Shown here in pieces: positions 53,689 to 62,610 of a stretch of 64,000 nt of DNA. Where the stretch lies: NCBI RefSeq assembly GCF_017220215.1, contig NZ_CP071130.1, forward strand, positions 682,001 to 746,000. The letters run 5' to 3'. The position numbers were made by a program, and so were the translations under genes. The stretch is from Caballeronia sp. M1242. Lineage in GTDB: Bacteria > Pseudomonadota > Gammaproteobacteria > Burkholderiales > Burkholderiaceae. The number at the start of each line of letters is the position of its first letter. Position 1 is the first letter of the stretch. The notes beneath the pieces were generated by a model. That model was not told where the DNA came from and ran no database searches. It saw only the letters and a list, made by a program, of their open reading frames with translations.

Positions 53689-55089
53689 ATGTTGGAATCC
53701 CCCGCCCAGCAGCTTGGTGATATCACGCCCGTCAATCGGGAACAGGATGTTCAGACGGCCAGCGGCGGCGCGCTCGACCGCTACTTCGGCATCTCGCGAG
53801 CCGGCAGCACGCCTAAACGCGAAGTCGTGGCCGGCGTCACGACTTTCCTCGCGATGGTCTATTCCGTGTTCGTCGTGCCGGGCATGCTCGGCAAGGCGGG
53901 CTTCGATACGAGCGCGGTGTTCGTGGCCGTGTGCCTCACCACTGCGTTCGGCTCGCTGCTGATGGGCGTGTGGGCGCGCCTGCCGATCGCCATCGGCTGC
54001 GCCATTTCGCTGACCGCGTTCACCGCGTTCGGCCTCGTGCTCGGCAAGGGGCTCTCGCCCGCCATCGCGCTCGGCGCGGTGTTCCTGATGGGCGTCGTGT
54101 TCACGGCGATTTCCGTGACCGGCGTGCGCTCGTGGATTTTGCGCAATCTGCCGACGGGCGTCGCGCATGGCACGGGCATCGGCATCGGGCTGTTTCTGCT
54201 TCTGATCGCATCCAACGATGTCGGCCTGATCGTGAAGAACCCCGCGCCCGGCATGCCGGTCTCGCTGGGTCACATCACGGCGCTGCCCGTGCTGATGTCC
54301 GTGGCTGGGCTCGCGGCGATCTTCGGTCTGGAGCGCCGGCGCGTGCCGGGCGGCATTCTGCTGGTGGTGATCGGGCTCTCGGCGATCGGTCTCGTGATCG
54401 ATCCGGCCGTGCGCTTTCATGGCGTGTTCGCGCTGCCGTCGCTGTCCGCGCCGGGTCATGCGTCGCTGATCGGCGCGATGGATATCAAAGGCGCGCTCTC
54501 GATGGCCGTGCTGCCGAGCGTGCTCGCCCTCGTGATGACGGCGGTATTCGACGCCACCGGCACGATCCGCGCGGTCGCGGGCCAGGCGGGCCAGATCGAC
54601 GCGAACGGACGCATCGTGAACGGCGGCCGCGCGCTGACGGCGGATTCCATCAGCTCGATTTTCTCCGCGTGTTTCGGCGGCGCGCCGGCGGCGGCGTATA
54701 TCGAATCGTCGGTCGGCGTGGCGGCGGGCGCGAAAACGGGGCTCGCGGCGAGCGTCGTCGGCGCGCTCTTTCTCGCGGTGATGTTCCTCTCGCCGCTCGC
54801 GAGCCTCGTGCCCTCTTACGCGACCGCGCCCGCGCTGATGTACGTCGGCTTGCTGATGCTCGGCAACGTCGCGAAGCTGCACATGGACGACACGGTCGAC
54901 ACGATGTCGGGACTCGTCTGCGCGGTGTTTATCGTGCTGACGGCGAACATCGTGACCGGCATCATGCTCGGCTTCTGCACGCTGGTGATCGGGCGCGTCG
55001 TCGCGGGCGAAATCCGCAAGCTGAACGTGGGAACGGTGGCGATCGCAGCGGCGCTCGCGGTGTTCTATCTCGGCGGCTGGGCGATCTAG
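53689..55089 (+). CDS. NCS2-family purine permease (guanine/hypoxanthine type)
   Basis: 466 residues from ATG 53689, with AAAGGAG 7 nt upstream. About 12-14 membrane helices. NCS2 AzgA/PbuG-type signatures: [53 protein letters not shown] and [20 protein letters not shown]. Expected to bring guanine, hypoxanthine or adenine in with protons. The 334-nt leader from the ggt stop holds a hairpin at 53396, but no purine riboswitch is apparent. Confidence 0.92.
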   Translation: MLESPAQQLGDITPVNREQDVQTASGGALDRYFGISRAGSTPKREVVAGVTTFLAMVYSVFVVPGMLGKAGFDTSAVFVAVCLTTAFGSLLMGVWARLPIAIGCAISLTAFTAFGLVLGKGLSPAIALGAVFLMGVVFTAISVTGVRSWILRNLPTGVAHGTGIGIGLFLLLIASNDVGLIVKNPAPGMPVSLGHITALPVLMSVAGLAAIFGLERRRVPGGILLVVIGLSAIGLVIDPAVRFHGVFALPSLSAPGHASLIGAMDIKGALSMAVLPSVLALVMTAVFDATGTIRAVAGQAGQIDANGRIVNGGRALTADSISSIFSACFGGAPAAAYIESSVGVAAGAKTGLAASVVGALFLAVMFLSPLASLVPSYATAPALMYVGLLMLGNVAKLHMDDTVDTMSGLVCAVFIVLTANIVTGIMLGFCTLVIGRVVAGEIRKLNVGTVAIAAALAVFYLGGWAI

Positions 55090-55107
55090 ACGCGGTGCGT
55101 TGAAACG

Positions 55108-55143
55108 ACAAAGCCCCGGAAGCGTTGGCTTCCGGGGCTTTGT
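55108..55143. terminator. Bidirectional intrinsic terminator
   Basis: A perfect 16-bp stem (ACAAAGCCCCGGAAGC / GCTTCCGGGGCTTTGT) with loop GTTG lies 19 nt after the NCS2 stop. On the other strand it is 48 nt after the stop of the small gene. The T-rich ends of both arms allow termination in both directions. Confidence 0.88.
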
Positions 55144-55191
55144 CGAATGCTGATGCGCTTGACCGGGCGTCAGGCCGAGGCGGACTCGGAC

Positions 55192-55338
55192 TTACTTGCG
55201 ATACGCTTCGACGAGGATCTCGCAGTTCTGCAGATGCAATTGCAGCGCGCGATTCCACTCGCGACGCACCGCAGCCTTCGCCGCGCGCATCCACGAACCG
55301 AACGAAACGAGCACAGATTGTTGAGCGGTGGTTTTCAT
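55192..55338 (-). CDS. Small conserved-looking 48-residue protein
   Basis: A short gene encoding 48 residues: begins MKTTAQQSVLVSFGSWMRAA, then KAAVRREWNRALQLHLQN, ending CEILVEAYRK. It is basic, helical and has one Cys. Support that it is real: GAGAG before the ATG, a good sigma-70 promoter 39 nt upstream and a strong terminator 48 nt downstream. It lacks the DUF1127 signature. I do not recognise a function; the whole is an independent one-gene transcription unit. Confidence 0.62.
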   Translation of the reverse strand: MKTTAQQSVLVSFGSWMRAAKAAVRREWNRALQLHLQNCEILVEAYRK

Positions 55339-55361
55339 GGAAAGCTCTCAGGGTAAGTAGC

Positions 55362-55376
55362 TAGGGGATAACCCTA
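55362..55376. promoter_or_regulatory. TAGGG-N5-CCCTA palindrome at the start of the small gene's transcript
   Basis: TAGGG GATAA CCCTA lies directly downstream of the -10 element, covering the expected transcription start. The position suits an operator or a stable 5' mRNA end. Confidence 0.45.
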
Positions 55377-55404
55377 ACTATACGCTTTTCATGCTGCATT
55401 GCAA
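55377..55404 (-). promoter_or_regulatory. Sigma-70-like promoter of the small 48-residue gene
   Basis: Read on the minus strand: -35 TTGCAA (4/6 match), 16-nt spacer, -10 TATAGT (5/6 match). The -10 ends 39 nt before the ATG of the small gene. Confidence 0.6.
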
Positions 55405-55464
55405 CCAATTCTCAAAAAAGCTACACCGTCTCTCGCCAGTCTCCCGGTCGCATTTTCCGATTCA

Positions 55465-56586
55465 TCACTTCGCCAGCAGTTCGCCGTGACGCGCAGGCCC
55501 GTTGCCCGCGATCCGCGCGACCAGCATTCCCGTCGTCGCAAAGCGCGTCCAGTGGCGCGCGTAGAGCACGCCTTCCGTTTGCGCGACGAGCGGAACGAGC
55601 CGGTCTTCTAACGGATCGAGGATGTCGGCGATCGTCTCGCCGGCACGCACGCGCTCGCCGACCTCGCGCCGATGCAGGATCACGCCCGATTGCGGCGCAT
55701 ACAGATACTCGCAGCCGGCAAGCGGCGTAGCGGGACGGCGCAACGCCGGCGGCTCGGTCGCGCGACCGGCGACGAAACCCGCGTGGATCAGATAATCGAC
55801 GATCGCCTGAGCGTCGTGCGCCGCCGTCTCGTGCGACACATCGCGCACGCCGCGCAGTTCGAGCGTCACCGGCGTGACGCCCATCGGAATGGGAAAACGC
55901 GCGCCGAACGCATCGCGCAAGAAGCGCCACGCCGCCGTGCATGCTTCGTCAAACGGCTCGCCGCCCGACACGTCCGCCAGCAATTGCGCCTCGCTGCCGA
56001 TAATGCGCGCGAGCGGCTCGATGGCGGCCCACGCATCCGGCGTCGTGTAGAGATGCGCGACGGCCTCCCAGTCGCAATGCAGATCGATGACGAGATGCGC
56101 GTCGCAGGCAAGACACATCAGCGCGATGCGTTGCGACTCCAGTTCCGTCGCGCCTTCCCTCGCGGCGAAATGCCGGCGCAACGCGGCGCGGATCAGGTCT
56201 GCGTTGCGCGTGGCGTCGTCGGTCAGGCGGTCTTCGAGTTGCGTCGCCAGCGCCGGGCCGGGATCGGGAAAGCGCCGGTTGAAGTCGTGTCCCGACTGCA
56301 TGTCGAAGCGGCCCATGTGCGTGCCGAACCAATGCTGATTCAGCCCGGCGGGATTCGCCACCGGCACGAGCACGATCCGCGCGTTGAGCAGCCCCGCGGC
56401 TTCGAGCTCGGCGAACCGGCGCTTGAGCATCCACGCGACCACCATGCCGGGCAACTCGTCGGCATGCAGCGAGGCCTGGATATAGACCTTCGGCGCGGCG
56501 TCGTCGCCCGGTCCGAACGAATAACTTCTGATCGCGCGCCGGGTACCGAGCGCGGCGCCGACGAGCGGATGATCGTGAATCTGCAT
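55465..56586 (-). CDS. M14-family succinylglutamate desuccinylase/aspartoacylase-like protein
   Basis: 373 residues from ATG 56586 (MQIHDHP); a GTG at 56604 would add 6. Zinc ligands are visible: HxxE in LHADELPGMV and His in LVIDLHCDW. Substrate-side Arg residues are in HDFNRRFPD. The C-terminal beta domain (YAPQSGVILHRREVGERVRAGE) is typical of the AstE/AspA-like deacylase group. The likely reaction is hydrolysis of an N-acyl amino acid. The amino-acid binding protein gene upstream fits a role in amino-acid use, but a terminator separates them. Confidence 0.87.
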   Translation of the reverse strand: MQIHDHPLVGAALGTRRAIRSYSFGPGDDAAPKVYIQASLHADELPGMVVAWMLKRRFAELEAAGLLNARIVLVPVANPAGLNQHWFGTHMGRFDMQSGHDFNRRFPDPGPALATQLEDRLTDDATRNADLIRAALRRHFAAREGATELESQRIALMCLACDAHLVIDLHCDWEAVAHLYTTPDAWAAIEPLARIIGSEAQLLADVSGGEPFDEACTAAWRFLRDAFGARFPIPMGVTPVTLELRGVRDVSHETAAHDAQAIVDYLIHAGFVAGRATEPPALRRPATPLAGCEYLYAPQSGVILHRREVGERVRAGETIADILDPLEDRLVPLVAQTEGVLYARHWTRFATTGMLVARIAGNGPARHGELLAK

Positions 56587-56612
56587 GGCCCTGACCTTCG
56601 ACACTGCCGCCT

Positions 56613-56646
56613 AAAAAAAGCAAAAGGCACCGCGAGCGATGCCTTT
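56613..56646 (-). terminator. Intrinsic terminator after the amino-acid binding protein gene
   Basis: On the minus strand, AAAGGCA and TGCCTTT form a stem with a 10-nt loop, followed by TGCTTTTTTT. It lies 25 nt after the stop of the binding-protein gene. Confidence 0.75.
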
Positions 56647-56671
56647 CGACCGGATGCGCGACGCTTGGCGC

Positions 56672-57481
56672 TTACTGGATAGAAACGTCGGTCGCGAAGT
56701 ACTTCGCCATGATGCGCTTGAACGTGCCGTCCTTCTTGATCGCGTCGAACGCCTGATTCAGACCCTTCTGCAGATCGGCGTCGCCCTTGCGCAGGCCGAT
56801 GGCCGTGCCCGGACCGATGAGCGCCTTGTCCTCCACGATCGGCCCGACGAGCGCGAACGGCTTGCCCTGCGGCTTCTTCAGAAAGCCGATGGCCGCCTGC
56901 GCCGCGTCCGTGAACATGGCGTCGATTCGGCCCGCGACGAGGTCGCCTTCGACCTGTTCCTGATCGCCGTACGCGACAACCGTCACGCCTTGCGGCTCCC
57001 ACTTCGCCTTCGCGTAGCGTTCCTGCACGGTGCCCTGCTCGACGCCGACGCGCTTGCCTTTGAGCGCCTGCGGCGTCGGCAGAATGCCCGAGCCGGCGCG
57101 CGCGACGAGTTGCGCGTGCGTGTCGTAGAGCGGTTCGGTGAAGTCGATCTGCTTCAGACGCTCTTCGGTGATGCCCATGTCGGAGAGCACGGCGTCGAAC
57201 TTGCGCGCTTTCAGGCCGGGAATCATGCCGTCGAAATTATTTTCGACCCAGACGCACTTGACCTTCATCTGCGCGCACAAGGCGTTGCCGAGGTCGATGT
57301 CGAACCCGACGAGCTTGCCGTCAGGCTGCTTCGATTCGAACGGCGGATACGACGGGTCCACGGCGAAGCGAATTTGCGTGATGTCCTTCGCGTGCGCGGA
57401 GAACGAGCTGATGGCGAGTGCGGCGAGCATCGCGCGCAGAGCGAACGATGCGGACTTGCTGACGAACTTCTTCTGCGACAT
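56672..57481 (-). CDS. Periplasmic amino-acid-binding protein (HisJ/ArgT-like), orphan
   Basis: 269 residues from ATG 57481, with signal peptide ending SAHA. Family 3 solute-binding signatures: IRFAVDPSYPPFESKQPDG, GFDIDLGNALCAQM, FDAVLSDMGITEERLKQIDF and GTAIGLRKGDADLQ. It resembles binding proteins for basic amino acids or opines. No permease or ATPase gene is adjacent, and a terminator follows, so it must use a transporter encoded elsewhere. Confidence 0.9.
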   Translation of the reverse strand: MSQKKFVSKSASFALRAMLAALAISSFSAHAKDITQIRFAVDPSYPPFESKQPDGKLVGFDIDLGNALCAQMKVKCVWVENNFDGMIPGLKARKFDAVLSDMGITEERLKQIDFTEPLYDTHAQLVARAGSGILPTPQALKGKRVGVEQGTVQERYAKAKWEPQGVTVVAYGDQEQVEGDLVAGRIDAMFTDAAQAAIGFLKKPQGKPFALVGPIVEDKALIGPGTAIGLRKGDADLQKGLNQAFDAIKKDGTFKRIMAKYFATDVSIQ

Positions 57482-57596
57482 TCCAATCCTTCGAGACTTG
57501 CGGTGATTGCTGGCGCGCTGCGTTCCTCTACGACGGAACACGCGGCGCGCGTTGGACCCTTTCGGGAAAACCCTGAATGGTAGCAAACGCGATGCG

Positions 57597-58691
57597 TCAC
57601 GGCACGACAGAAAGGAACAGAAACGCCGCGAAAATGACGAGATGCACGACGCCTTGCAGCACCGTCGAGCGGCCCGTGCCGAGCGTGATGACGGAAACGA
57701 CGAGCGTCAGCGCGAGCATCGTGATTTCCTTTGGCGCGAGGCCGAGCGCGATCGGCTGGCCGATAGCGATCGACACGATCGCCACCGCCGGAATCGTCAA
57801 TCCGATGCTGGCGAGCGCCGACCCGAGCGCAAGGTTGAGGCTCGTCTGCAAGCGGTCGAGCCGCGCCGCGCGCAGCGCAGCGAAGCCTTCGGGAAGCAGC
57901 ACGAGCGCGGCGATCACGACGCCGACGACCGCCTCGGGCGCGCCCGCCGCCGCCACGCCCGCCTCGACGGCCGGCGAAAGCAGCTTGGCGAGCCCGACCA
58001 CCGCGACGAGCGACAGCATCAGAAATGCAAGCGCGATCCACGCTTGCGCGTTACTCGGCGGCGGCGCGTGCGGGCCGTCGTCGGCGGCATCGGGCGAAGT
58101 CGCGGCCTTCGGCGCGAACGGGAGAAAATAATCGCGATGGCGGATGGTCTGCACGAACACGAACATCATGTACAGCACGAGCGACACCACGCCGACGAAA
58201 ATCAGTTGCGACGTCGAAAGCGCCGGGCCGACCACCGTGCTCGTGAAGTTCGGCAGCACGAGCGTCAGCACGGAAAGCGCGCAGAGAATGGCGAGCGCCG
58301 CGCTCGCGCCTTGCAGCTGGAAGTCCTGCACGTGATGCCGCAGGCCGCCCATCAGCAGGCACAGCCCGACGATGCCGTTGCCGCAGATCATGATGGCGGC
58401 GAACACGGTATCGCGCGGCAATGCCGCCTTCTCGGGACCGCCGGACAGCATCACGGAGACGATCAGCGCCACTTCGATCACCGTCACCGCCACCGCGAGC
58501 ACCAGCGTGCCGAACGGCTCCCCGACGCGATGCGCGACCACCTCGGCGTGATGCACCGCCGCGAACACGGCGAACGCCAGCGCGACCGCGGCCAGCGCGG
58601 TCAGCACGGCACCGTGAATGAGCGCGGCCGCGCCGAGCACGACGAGCGCGAGAATCGGCGCAACGAGGGTCCAGTCGAGCTTGAGTTTCAT
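57597..58691 (-). CDS. chaA: Calcium/sodium:proton antiporter, ChaA-like (CaCA family)
   Basis: 364 residues from ATG 58691 with about 11 membrane helices in two inverted halves. Conserved acidic motifs: GEPFGTLVLAVAVTVIEVAL in the first half and VVIAALVLLPEGFAALRAAR in the second. A hydrophilic Asp/His-containing loop (SPDAADDGPHAPPPS) joins the halves. The predicted role is cation/proton exchange at the inner membrane; ion selectivity is not determined by sequence. Confidence 0.87.
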   Translation of the reverse strand: MKLKLDWTLVAPILALVVLGAAALIHGAVLTALAAVALAFAVFAAVHHAEVVAHRVGEPFGTLVLAVAVTVIEVALIVSVMLSGGPEKAALPRDTVFAAIMICGNGIVGLCLLMGGLRHHVQDFQLQGASAALAILCALSVLTLVLPNFTSTVVGPALSTSQLIFVGVVSLVLYMMFVFVQTIRHRDYFLPFAPKAATSPDAADDGPHAPPPSNAQAWIALAFLMLSLVAVVGLAKLLSPAVEAGVAAAGAPEAVVGVVIAALVLLPEGFAALRAARLDRLQTSLNLALGSALASIGLTIPAVAIVSIAIGQPIALGLAPKEITMLALTLVVSVITLGTGRSTVLQGVVHLVIFAAFLFLSVVP

Positions 58692-58796
58692 CGGCGCTCC
58701 GGGCTTGTCGGGTGAATGGGATCGTCGGCACGCGGCGACGAGCCATCGGCATGATAGCGGGCGGACCGCGCGCCGACGACAACGCAAAAAGCGCGA

Positions 58797-58828
58797 CACA
58801 AAACAAAACGGACGGCCTGAGCCGTCCG
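58797..58828 (-). terminator. Intrinsic terminator after osmC-like gene
   Basis: On the minus strand, CGGACGGC and GCCGTCCG form an 8-bp stem with a 4-nt loop, followed by TTTTGTTTTGTG. It lies about 22 nt after the OsmC stop. Confidence 0.8.
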
Positions 58829-58850
58829 CGATGCGCCGTTCGGTGGCGAA

Positions 58851-59282
58851 TTACGACTCCAGTTCGGCGTTCAGCGTAATCTTCGCATTGCCGGCGAAGA
58901 GCTTCGACACCGGGCAGCCTTCTTTCGCCGCCTGAGCGGCCTTGTCGAACGCGGCCTTGTCCGCGCCCGGAATCTTCGCCTTCAGGTCGAGCTGGCACGA
59001 CGTGATCGTGAAGCCTTCGCCGTCTTTCTCCAGCGTGACCGTCGACTTCGTTTCGAGGCTTTCCGCCTTCATGCCCGCCTGTTCGAGTTGCAGCGAAAGC
59101 GCCATCGTGAAGCAGCCGGCGTGCGCCGCGCCGATCAGTTCTTCCGGGTTCGTGCCCGGACCTTCCTCGAAGCGCGACTTGAATCCATACGGCGCTTCGT
59201 TGAGCACGCCGGTTTGCGTCGAGATGAAACCCTTGCCGTCCTTGATGCCGCCGCTCCATTTAGCCGATGCAGTCTTTTGCAC
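58851..59282 (-). CDS. OsmC-family peroxiredoxin
   Basis: 143 residues from GTG 59282, with GGAG upstream. OsmC features: the catalytic Cys in AHAGCFTMALS and the second Cys in AKEGCPVSKLF, with GTNPEELIGA before them. The N-terminal strand region (ASAKWSGGIKDGKG) matches OsmC rather than Ohr. It reduces organic hydroperoxides in the cytoplasm. Single-gene unit with its own terminator. Confidence 0.92.
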   Translation of the reverse strand: MQKTASAKWSGGIKDGKGFISTQTGVLNEAPYGFKSRFEEGPGTNPEELIGAAHAGCFTMALSLQLEQAGMKAESLETKSTVTLEKDGEGFTITSCQLDLKAKIPGADKAAFDKAAQAAKEGCPVSKLFAGNAKITLNAELES

Positions 59283-59593
59283 GAGAGTTCTCCGTGAAGA
59301 TGGTTTCAGTTGCGTTCGACCGGGCGCGCTGGCCTCGCTTCGATCAATGCGCACGACGTCCGGTCTCGATGACGCTTGTCGATGAACGCGTCGCGCCGAA
59401 GCAATGCGCGAAGCGTCGGGTCCATCGTAGCGGATCGCTGCTCGCGGCGCAGGAAGCGCGCTGCCGCACGACTTTTGTCCAGATGGCGAAGCACCGCCGA
59501 TTCACTTACGATGCGTGGGCTCGTTCAACTCTCTGCATGCTTAATACATGATTCCACTCGCACGACGCGCCGCGACCCACGGAGCGGCCTAGC
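59283..59593. other. Divergent intergenic region (no gene seen)
   Basis: 311 nt between the divergent OsmC and DAO-family genes. It must contain both promoters. Open frames here lack ribosome binding sites and are not supported. No palindrome stood out. Confidence 0.5.
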
Positions 59594-60934
59594 ATGGGAC
59601 CGCCGACCGAACGCATTGCCGAAGATGTCGTGCTGCCCGAGCGCGTCGACGTAGTCGTCGTGGGCGGCGGCGTGATCGGTATCAGCACCGCCCGCTTTCT
59701 CGCAGAGAAAGGGCTTTCGGTCGCGGTGTGCGAGAAGGGCCACGTCGCGGGCGAGCAGTCGAGCCGCAACTGGGGCTGGTGCCGCGCGACGCACCGCGAC
59801 TTGCGGGAGCTCGAACTCAGCCTCGAAAGCCTGAAGCTGTGGCGTCGCATGGACGCGGATCTGGGGATCGACAGCGGCTATCGCGAATGCGGCATTTTGT
59901 ATGCCGCCGATGACGCCGACGCCCTCGCCGATCATGAAGCGTGGCTCGCGCGCGCCGTCGCGAAGGTCGGACGCGGCGCGCTGGATTCGCGCATCGTGTC
60001 GCCCGAAGAAACCGCCGCGCTCATGCCGGGCACGGCGCGACGCTTCGCGGGCGGCATTTACACGCCGAGCGACGGCCGTGCCGAACCGCAACGTGCCGTG
60101 CCCGCGATGGCCGCCGCGCTGCGCGAGCGCGGCGTCAAGATCGCGATGCCCTGCGCCGTGCGCGGCGTCGAAACGAGCGGCGGCGCGGTGAGCGGCGTCG
60201 TGACGGAACACGGGCGAATTCGCTGCGACAGCGTGGTGATCGCGGGCGGCGCGTGGACGCGGCTCTTCGCCGGCAATCTCGGCGTGGACGTGCCGCAATT
60301 GATGGTGCGCTCGTCGGTCGTGCGCACCGCGCCGCTGCCCGGCGGCCCGGAGGTGAGCGCGTGCAATCAGTCGGTCGGCTATCGCAGGCGGCTGGACGGC
60401 GGCTATTCGATTGCAAACGCGTTTCGCAGCTACAGCGACATCACCCCTGACAGCTTTCGCCTGTTCGGCAAGTTCCTGCCCGCGCTCAAGAGCCAGTTCG
60501 GTTCCATCAAGCTCGGCTTCAACGGGCGTTTCTTCGAGGAGTTGCGCCGCCCCCGCCGCTGGCCGCTCGACCGCGAAACCGTCTTCGAGCGCGTGCGCAT
60601 CCTCGACCCCGCGCCCGTCGAAGCCTTCAACGAAACCGCGCTCGCCGAGTTTCGCGCAATCTTCCCTTCGCTCGCGCATGTGACTGTGGAGCAGTCGTGG
60701 GCCGGCTATATCGACGTGACGCCGGATGCAGTGCCCGTCATCTCAGGCGTCGAGCGCGTGCCGGGGCTTTTCATCGGCACGGGGTTCTCGGGGCACGGCT
60801 TCGGCATCGGACCGGGCGCGGGCAAGTTGATGGCCGATATCGTCGCGAACGACGCACCGCTGGTCGATCCCCATGCGTTCCGTCTGTCGCGTTTCTTCGA
60901 CGGCAGCAAGATCGAGATCGACGGCGGCTTCTGA
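59594..60934 (+). CDS. DAO-family FAD-dependent oxidoreductase
   Basis: 446 residues. FAD-binding VVVVGGGVIGISTARFLAEKG, seen as GGGVIGISTA, then SSRNWGWCRATHRD, a mid-chain IAGGAWTRLF and a C-terminal FIGTGFSGHGFGIGPGAG. This is the D-amino acid dehydrogenase / glycine oxidase / sarcosine oxidase-like group. The substrate is unknown. The next gene, a FrnE-like DsbA protein, starts 92 nt downstream. Confidence 0.9.
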   Translation: MGPPTERIAEDVVLPERVDVVVVGGGVIGISTARFLAEKGLSVAVCEKGHVAGEQSSRNWGWCRATHRDLRELELSLESLKLWRRMDADLGIDSGYRECGILYAADDADALADHEAWLARAVAKVGRGALDSRIVSPEETAALMPGTARRFAGGIYTPSDGRAEPQRAVPAMAAALRERGVKIAMPCAVRGVETSGGAVSGVVTEHGRIRCDSVVIAGGAWTRLFAGNLGVDVPQLMVRSSVVRTAPLPGGPEVSACNQSVGYRRRLDGGYSIANAFRSYSDITPDSFRLFGKFLPALKSQFGSIKLGFNGRFFEELRRPRRWPLDRETVFERVRILDPAPVEAFNETALAEFRAIFPSLAHVTVEQSWAGYIDVTPDAVPVISGVERVPGLFIGTGFSGHGFGIGPGAGKLMADIVANDAPLVDPHAFRLSRFFDGSKIEIDGGF

Positions 60935-61026
60935 CGAACCGGGCGCCTTCGCGGCGCGCGGCGGCACGCGCTAACATACCGGATTCGCTGGCGACGCCGC
61001 CGCACTTCATTCGTTTTGAGGCTTTC

Positions 61027-61680
61027 ATGGCATCCACGCCCCTTTTGTTCATCGACGTCTGGTCGGACTTCGTCTGTCCGTTCTGTTATCTGGAAACGCC
61101 GGTGCTCGACCAGTTGCGCAACGCCTACGGGGACGCGGTCGAGATTCGCTGGCACGCGTTCGAACTGCGTCCGGAGCCCGCGCCGCTGCTTGATCCGAAT
61201 AGCGAACACATCGCGGAGTCGTGGGAGAAGTCGGTGCGCCCGCTCGCCGACGAGCGCGCTTTGCTCATGCGCATGCCGCCCGTCGCGCCGCGCAGCCGCA
61301 AGGCGTTCGAGACGGCGCTTTTCGCGCGTGAGTCCGGCCGCTACGACGTCGTGCATCGCGCGATCTTCAAGGCGTACTTCGAGGAAGGAATCGATATCGG
61401 CGACACCGACGCGCTGCTGGACATCGCCGCGACCTGTGGCGTCGATCCGGAGCTTCTGGAAGAAGCGCTCGATGAAGGCACGTACACAGATCTCGTCGTC
61501 GAAGACGAGGAATTCGCGAAGAAAATCGGCGTGACCGGCGTTCCGTTCGCGGTGCTGTCGCGCGAGCCGGCACCCGGAAAAGAGCCGCCGCCGCCCATCG
61601 CCCTGCGCGGCGCCGCGCCGGTCCAGCATTTCGAAGCGGCTATCGAGCGGCTCTTTCCCGACGGTTTTCCCGGCAGCTGA
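61027..61680 (+). CDS. FrnE-like DsbA-family thioredoxin-fold protein
   Basis: 217 residues, with no signal peptide, so cytoplasmic. The active site is CPFC in WSDFVCPFCYLETP. The cis-Pro loop is GVTGVPFAVL. The helical insertion matches the FrnE/2-hydroxychromene-2-carboxylate isomerase-like branch. Expected to act in thiol-disulfide exchange or polyketide-type isomerisation; the former is more usual for a CPxC motif. Confidence 0.9.
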   Translation: MASTPLLFIDVWSDFVCPFCYLETPVLDQLRNAYGDAVEIRWHAFELRPEPAPLLDPNSEHIAESWEKSVRPLADERALLMRMPPVAPRSRKAFETALFARESGRYDVVHRAIFKAYFEEGIDIGDTDALLDIAATCGVDPELLEEALDEGTYTDLVVEDEEFAKKIGVTGVPFAVLSREPAPGKEPPPPIALRGAAPVQHFEAAIERLFPDGFPGS

Positions 61681-61704
61681 GCCGATACGCTTGCTGGAAG
61701 TCGG

Positions 61705-62610
61705 CTAGCAGTGGTGCTCCGCCATGAACGACTTCAGCGCGATACGCTGCGACGGTTCCAGCGCTTCGAATTCGAGTCCGTATGCGATGCCCGCGTCGCC
61801 GGATTCCGCCGCGCCGACGTGGCGCACCAACGCCGATGTATCGATCTCCACGTCGATGCCATCCGTGCTGAAGCGAAACGACAGGCGCAGGCGGTCGCCT
61901 GCCTGCGCGCTCGGCGCGGGCACGGTCAACGACATGCCGTACGGACTGATGTCGCTCACGCGGCCGAGTTGCGGTGATGCGCTCGGCTGACTTTCGATCG
62001 AATAAAGCGCTGCAAGCCGCGTCGGCATGCGGGCGAACTTGCGCGTGCGCAGGCGGCGGATGGCGCCGGGCGCGGACAGCACGACATAGCTGAACGGCTC
62101 GCGGCTCGTCGCATCGACCGTGCAGGCGAAGCGAAACACGCCGCGGCCCGTGAGCGCGACGAGTTCCACCGTCTCTCCGCGCGTGAGTTCGAGCGGTGCG
62201 ACGCCGGTCATCACCGGCTGCGTGACGAAGAGCGACCGCTCACCGTTGCGCCGCACAGCCGAGAAACCGATGACTCGGCTCGCGTACATCGAGGACGCAG
62301 ACCACCCGCTGCCGCGCAGGCCGACACGCCCGCCGATCGCTAGGCCCATGTCGTCGAGTGTCAGCGGCGCTTCGCGGCTGGCATCCGTGGTCGATTCCGC
62401 GGTCGCGGGCGCCCCCGCCGCGCGGTGCGGCTCGAAATGTCGAAACAGGAAATCGCGCGTGGTTTCGTCGGGGATGACGACGTCTGCTTCGAAAAGCAGC
62501 GCGCCGTCGGGTCCGAGGAGCGGCGTTCCGAGGGGCGCGTTCAGCGGGATGTCGCTTGCGGCGAGGCGGACAAGAGTCGGAGAAACTTCGGAAGCGGATT
62601 GTGCGGTCAT
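61705..62610 (-). CDS. PilZ-domain (c-di-GMP-binding, YcgR-like) protein
   Basis: 301 residues. The N-terminal half (ARGxLLGPDG-type start and VGLRGSGWSASSMYASRVIG) looks like a YcgR-type beta domain. The C-terminal PilZ domain keeps the c-di-GMP residues: Arg-rich RRLRTRKFARMP (RxxxR) and DISPYGMSL (DxSxxG). It probably links c-di-GMP to motility or envelope functions, as YcgR does. Its stop is 24 nt from the convergent FrnE-like gene. Confidence 0.87.
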   Translation of the reverse strand: MTAQSASEVSPTLVRLAASDIPLNAPLGTPLLGPDGALLFEADVVIPDETTRDFLFRHFEPHRAAGAPATAESTTDASREAPLTLDDMGLAIGGRVGLRGSGWSASSMYASRVIGFSAVRRNGERSLFVTQPVMTGVAPLELTRGETVELVALTGRGVFRFACTVDATSREPFSYVVLSAPGAIRRLRTRKFARMPTRLAALYSIESQPSASPQLGRVSDISPYGMSLTVPAPSAQAGDRLRLSFRFSTDGIDVEIDTSALVRHVGAAESGDAGIAYGLEFEALEPSQRIALKSFMAEHHC

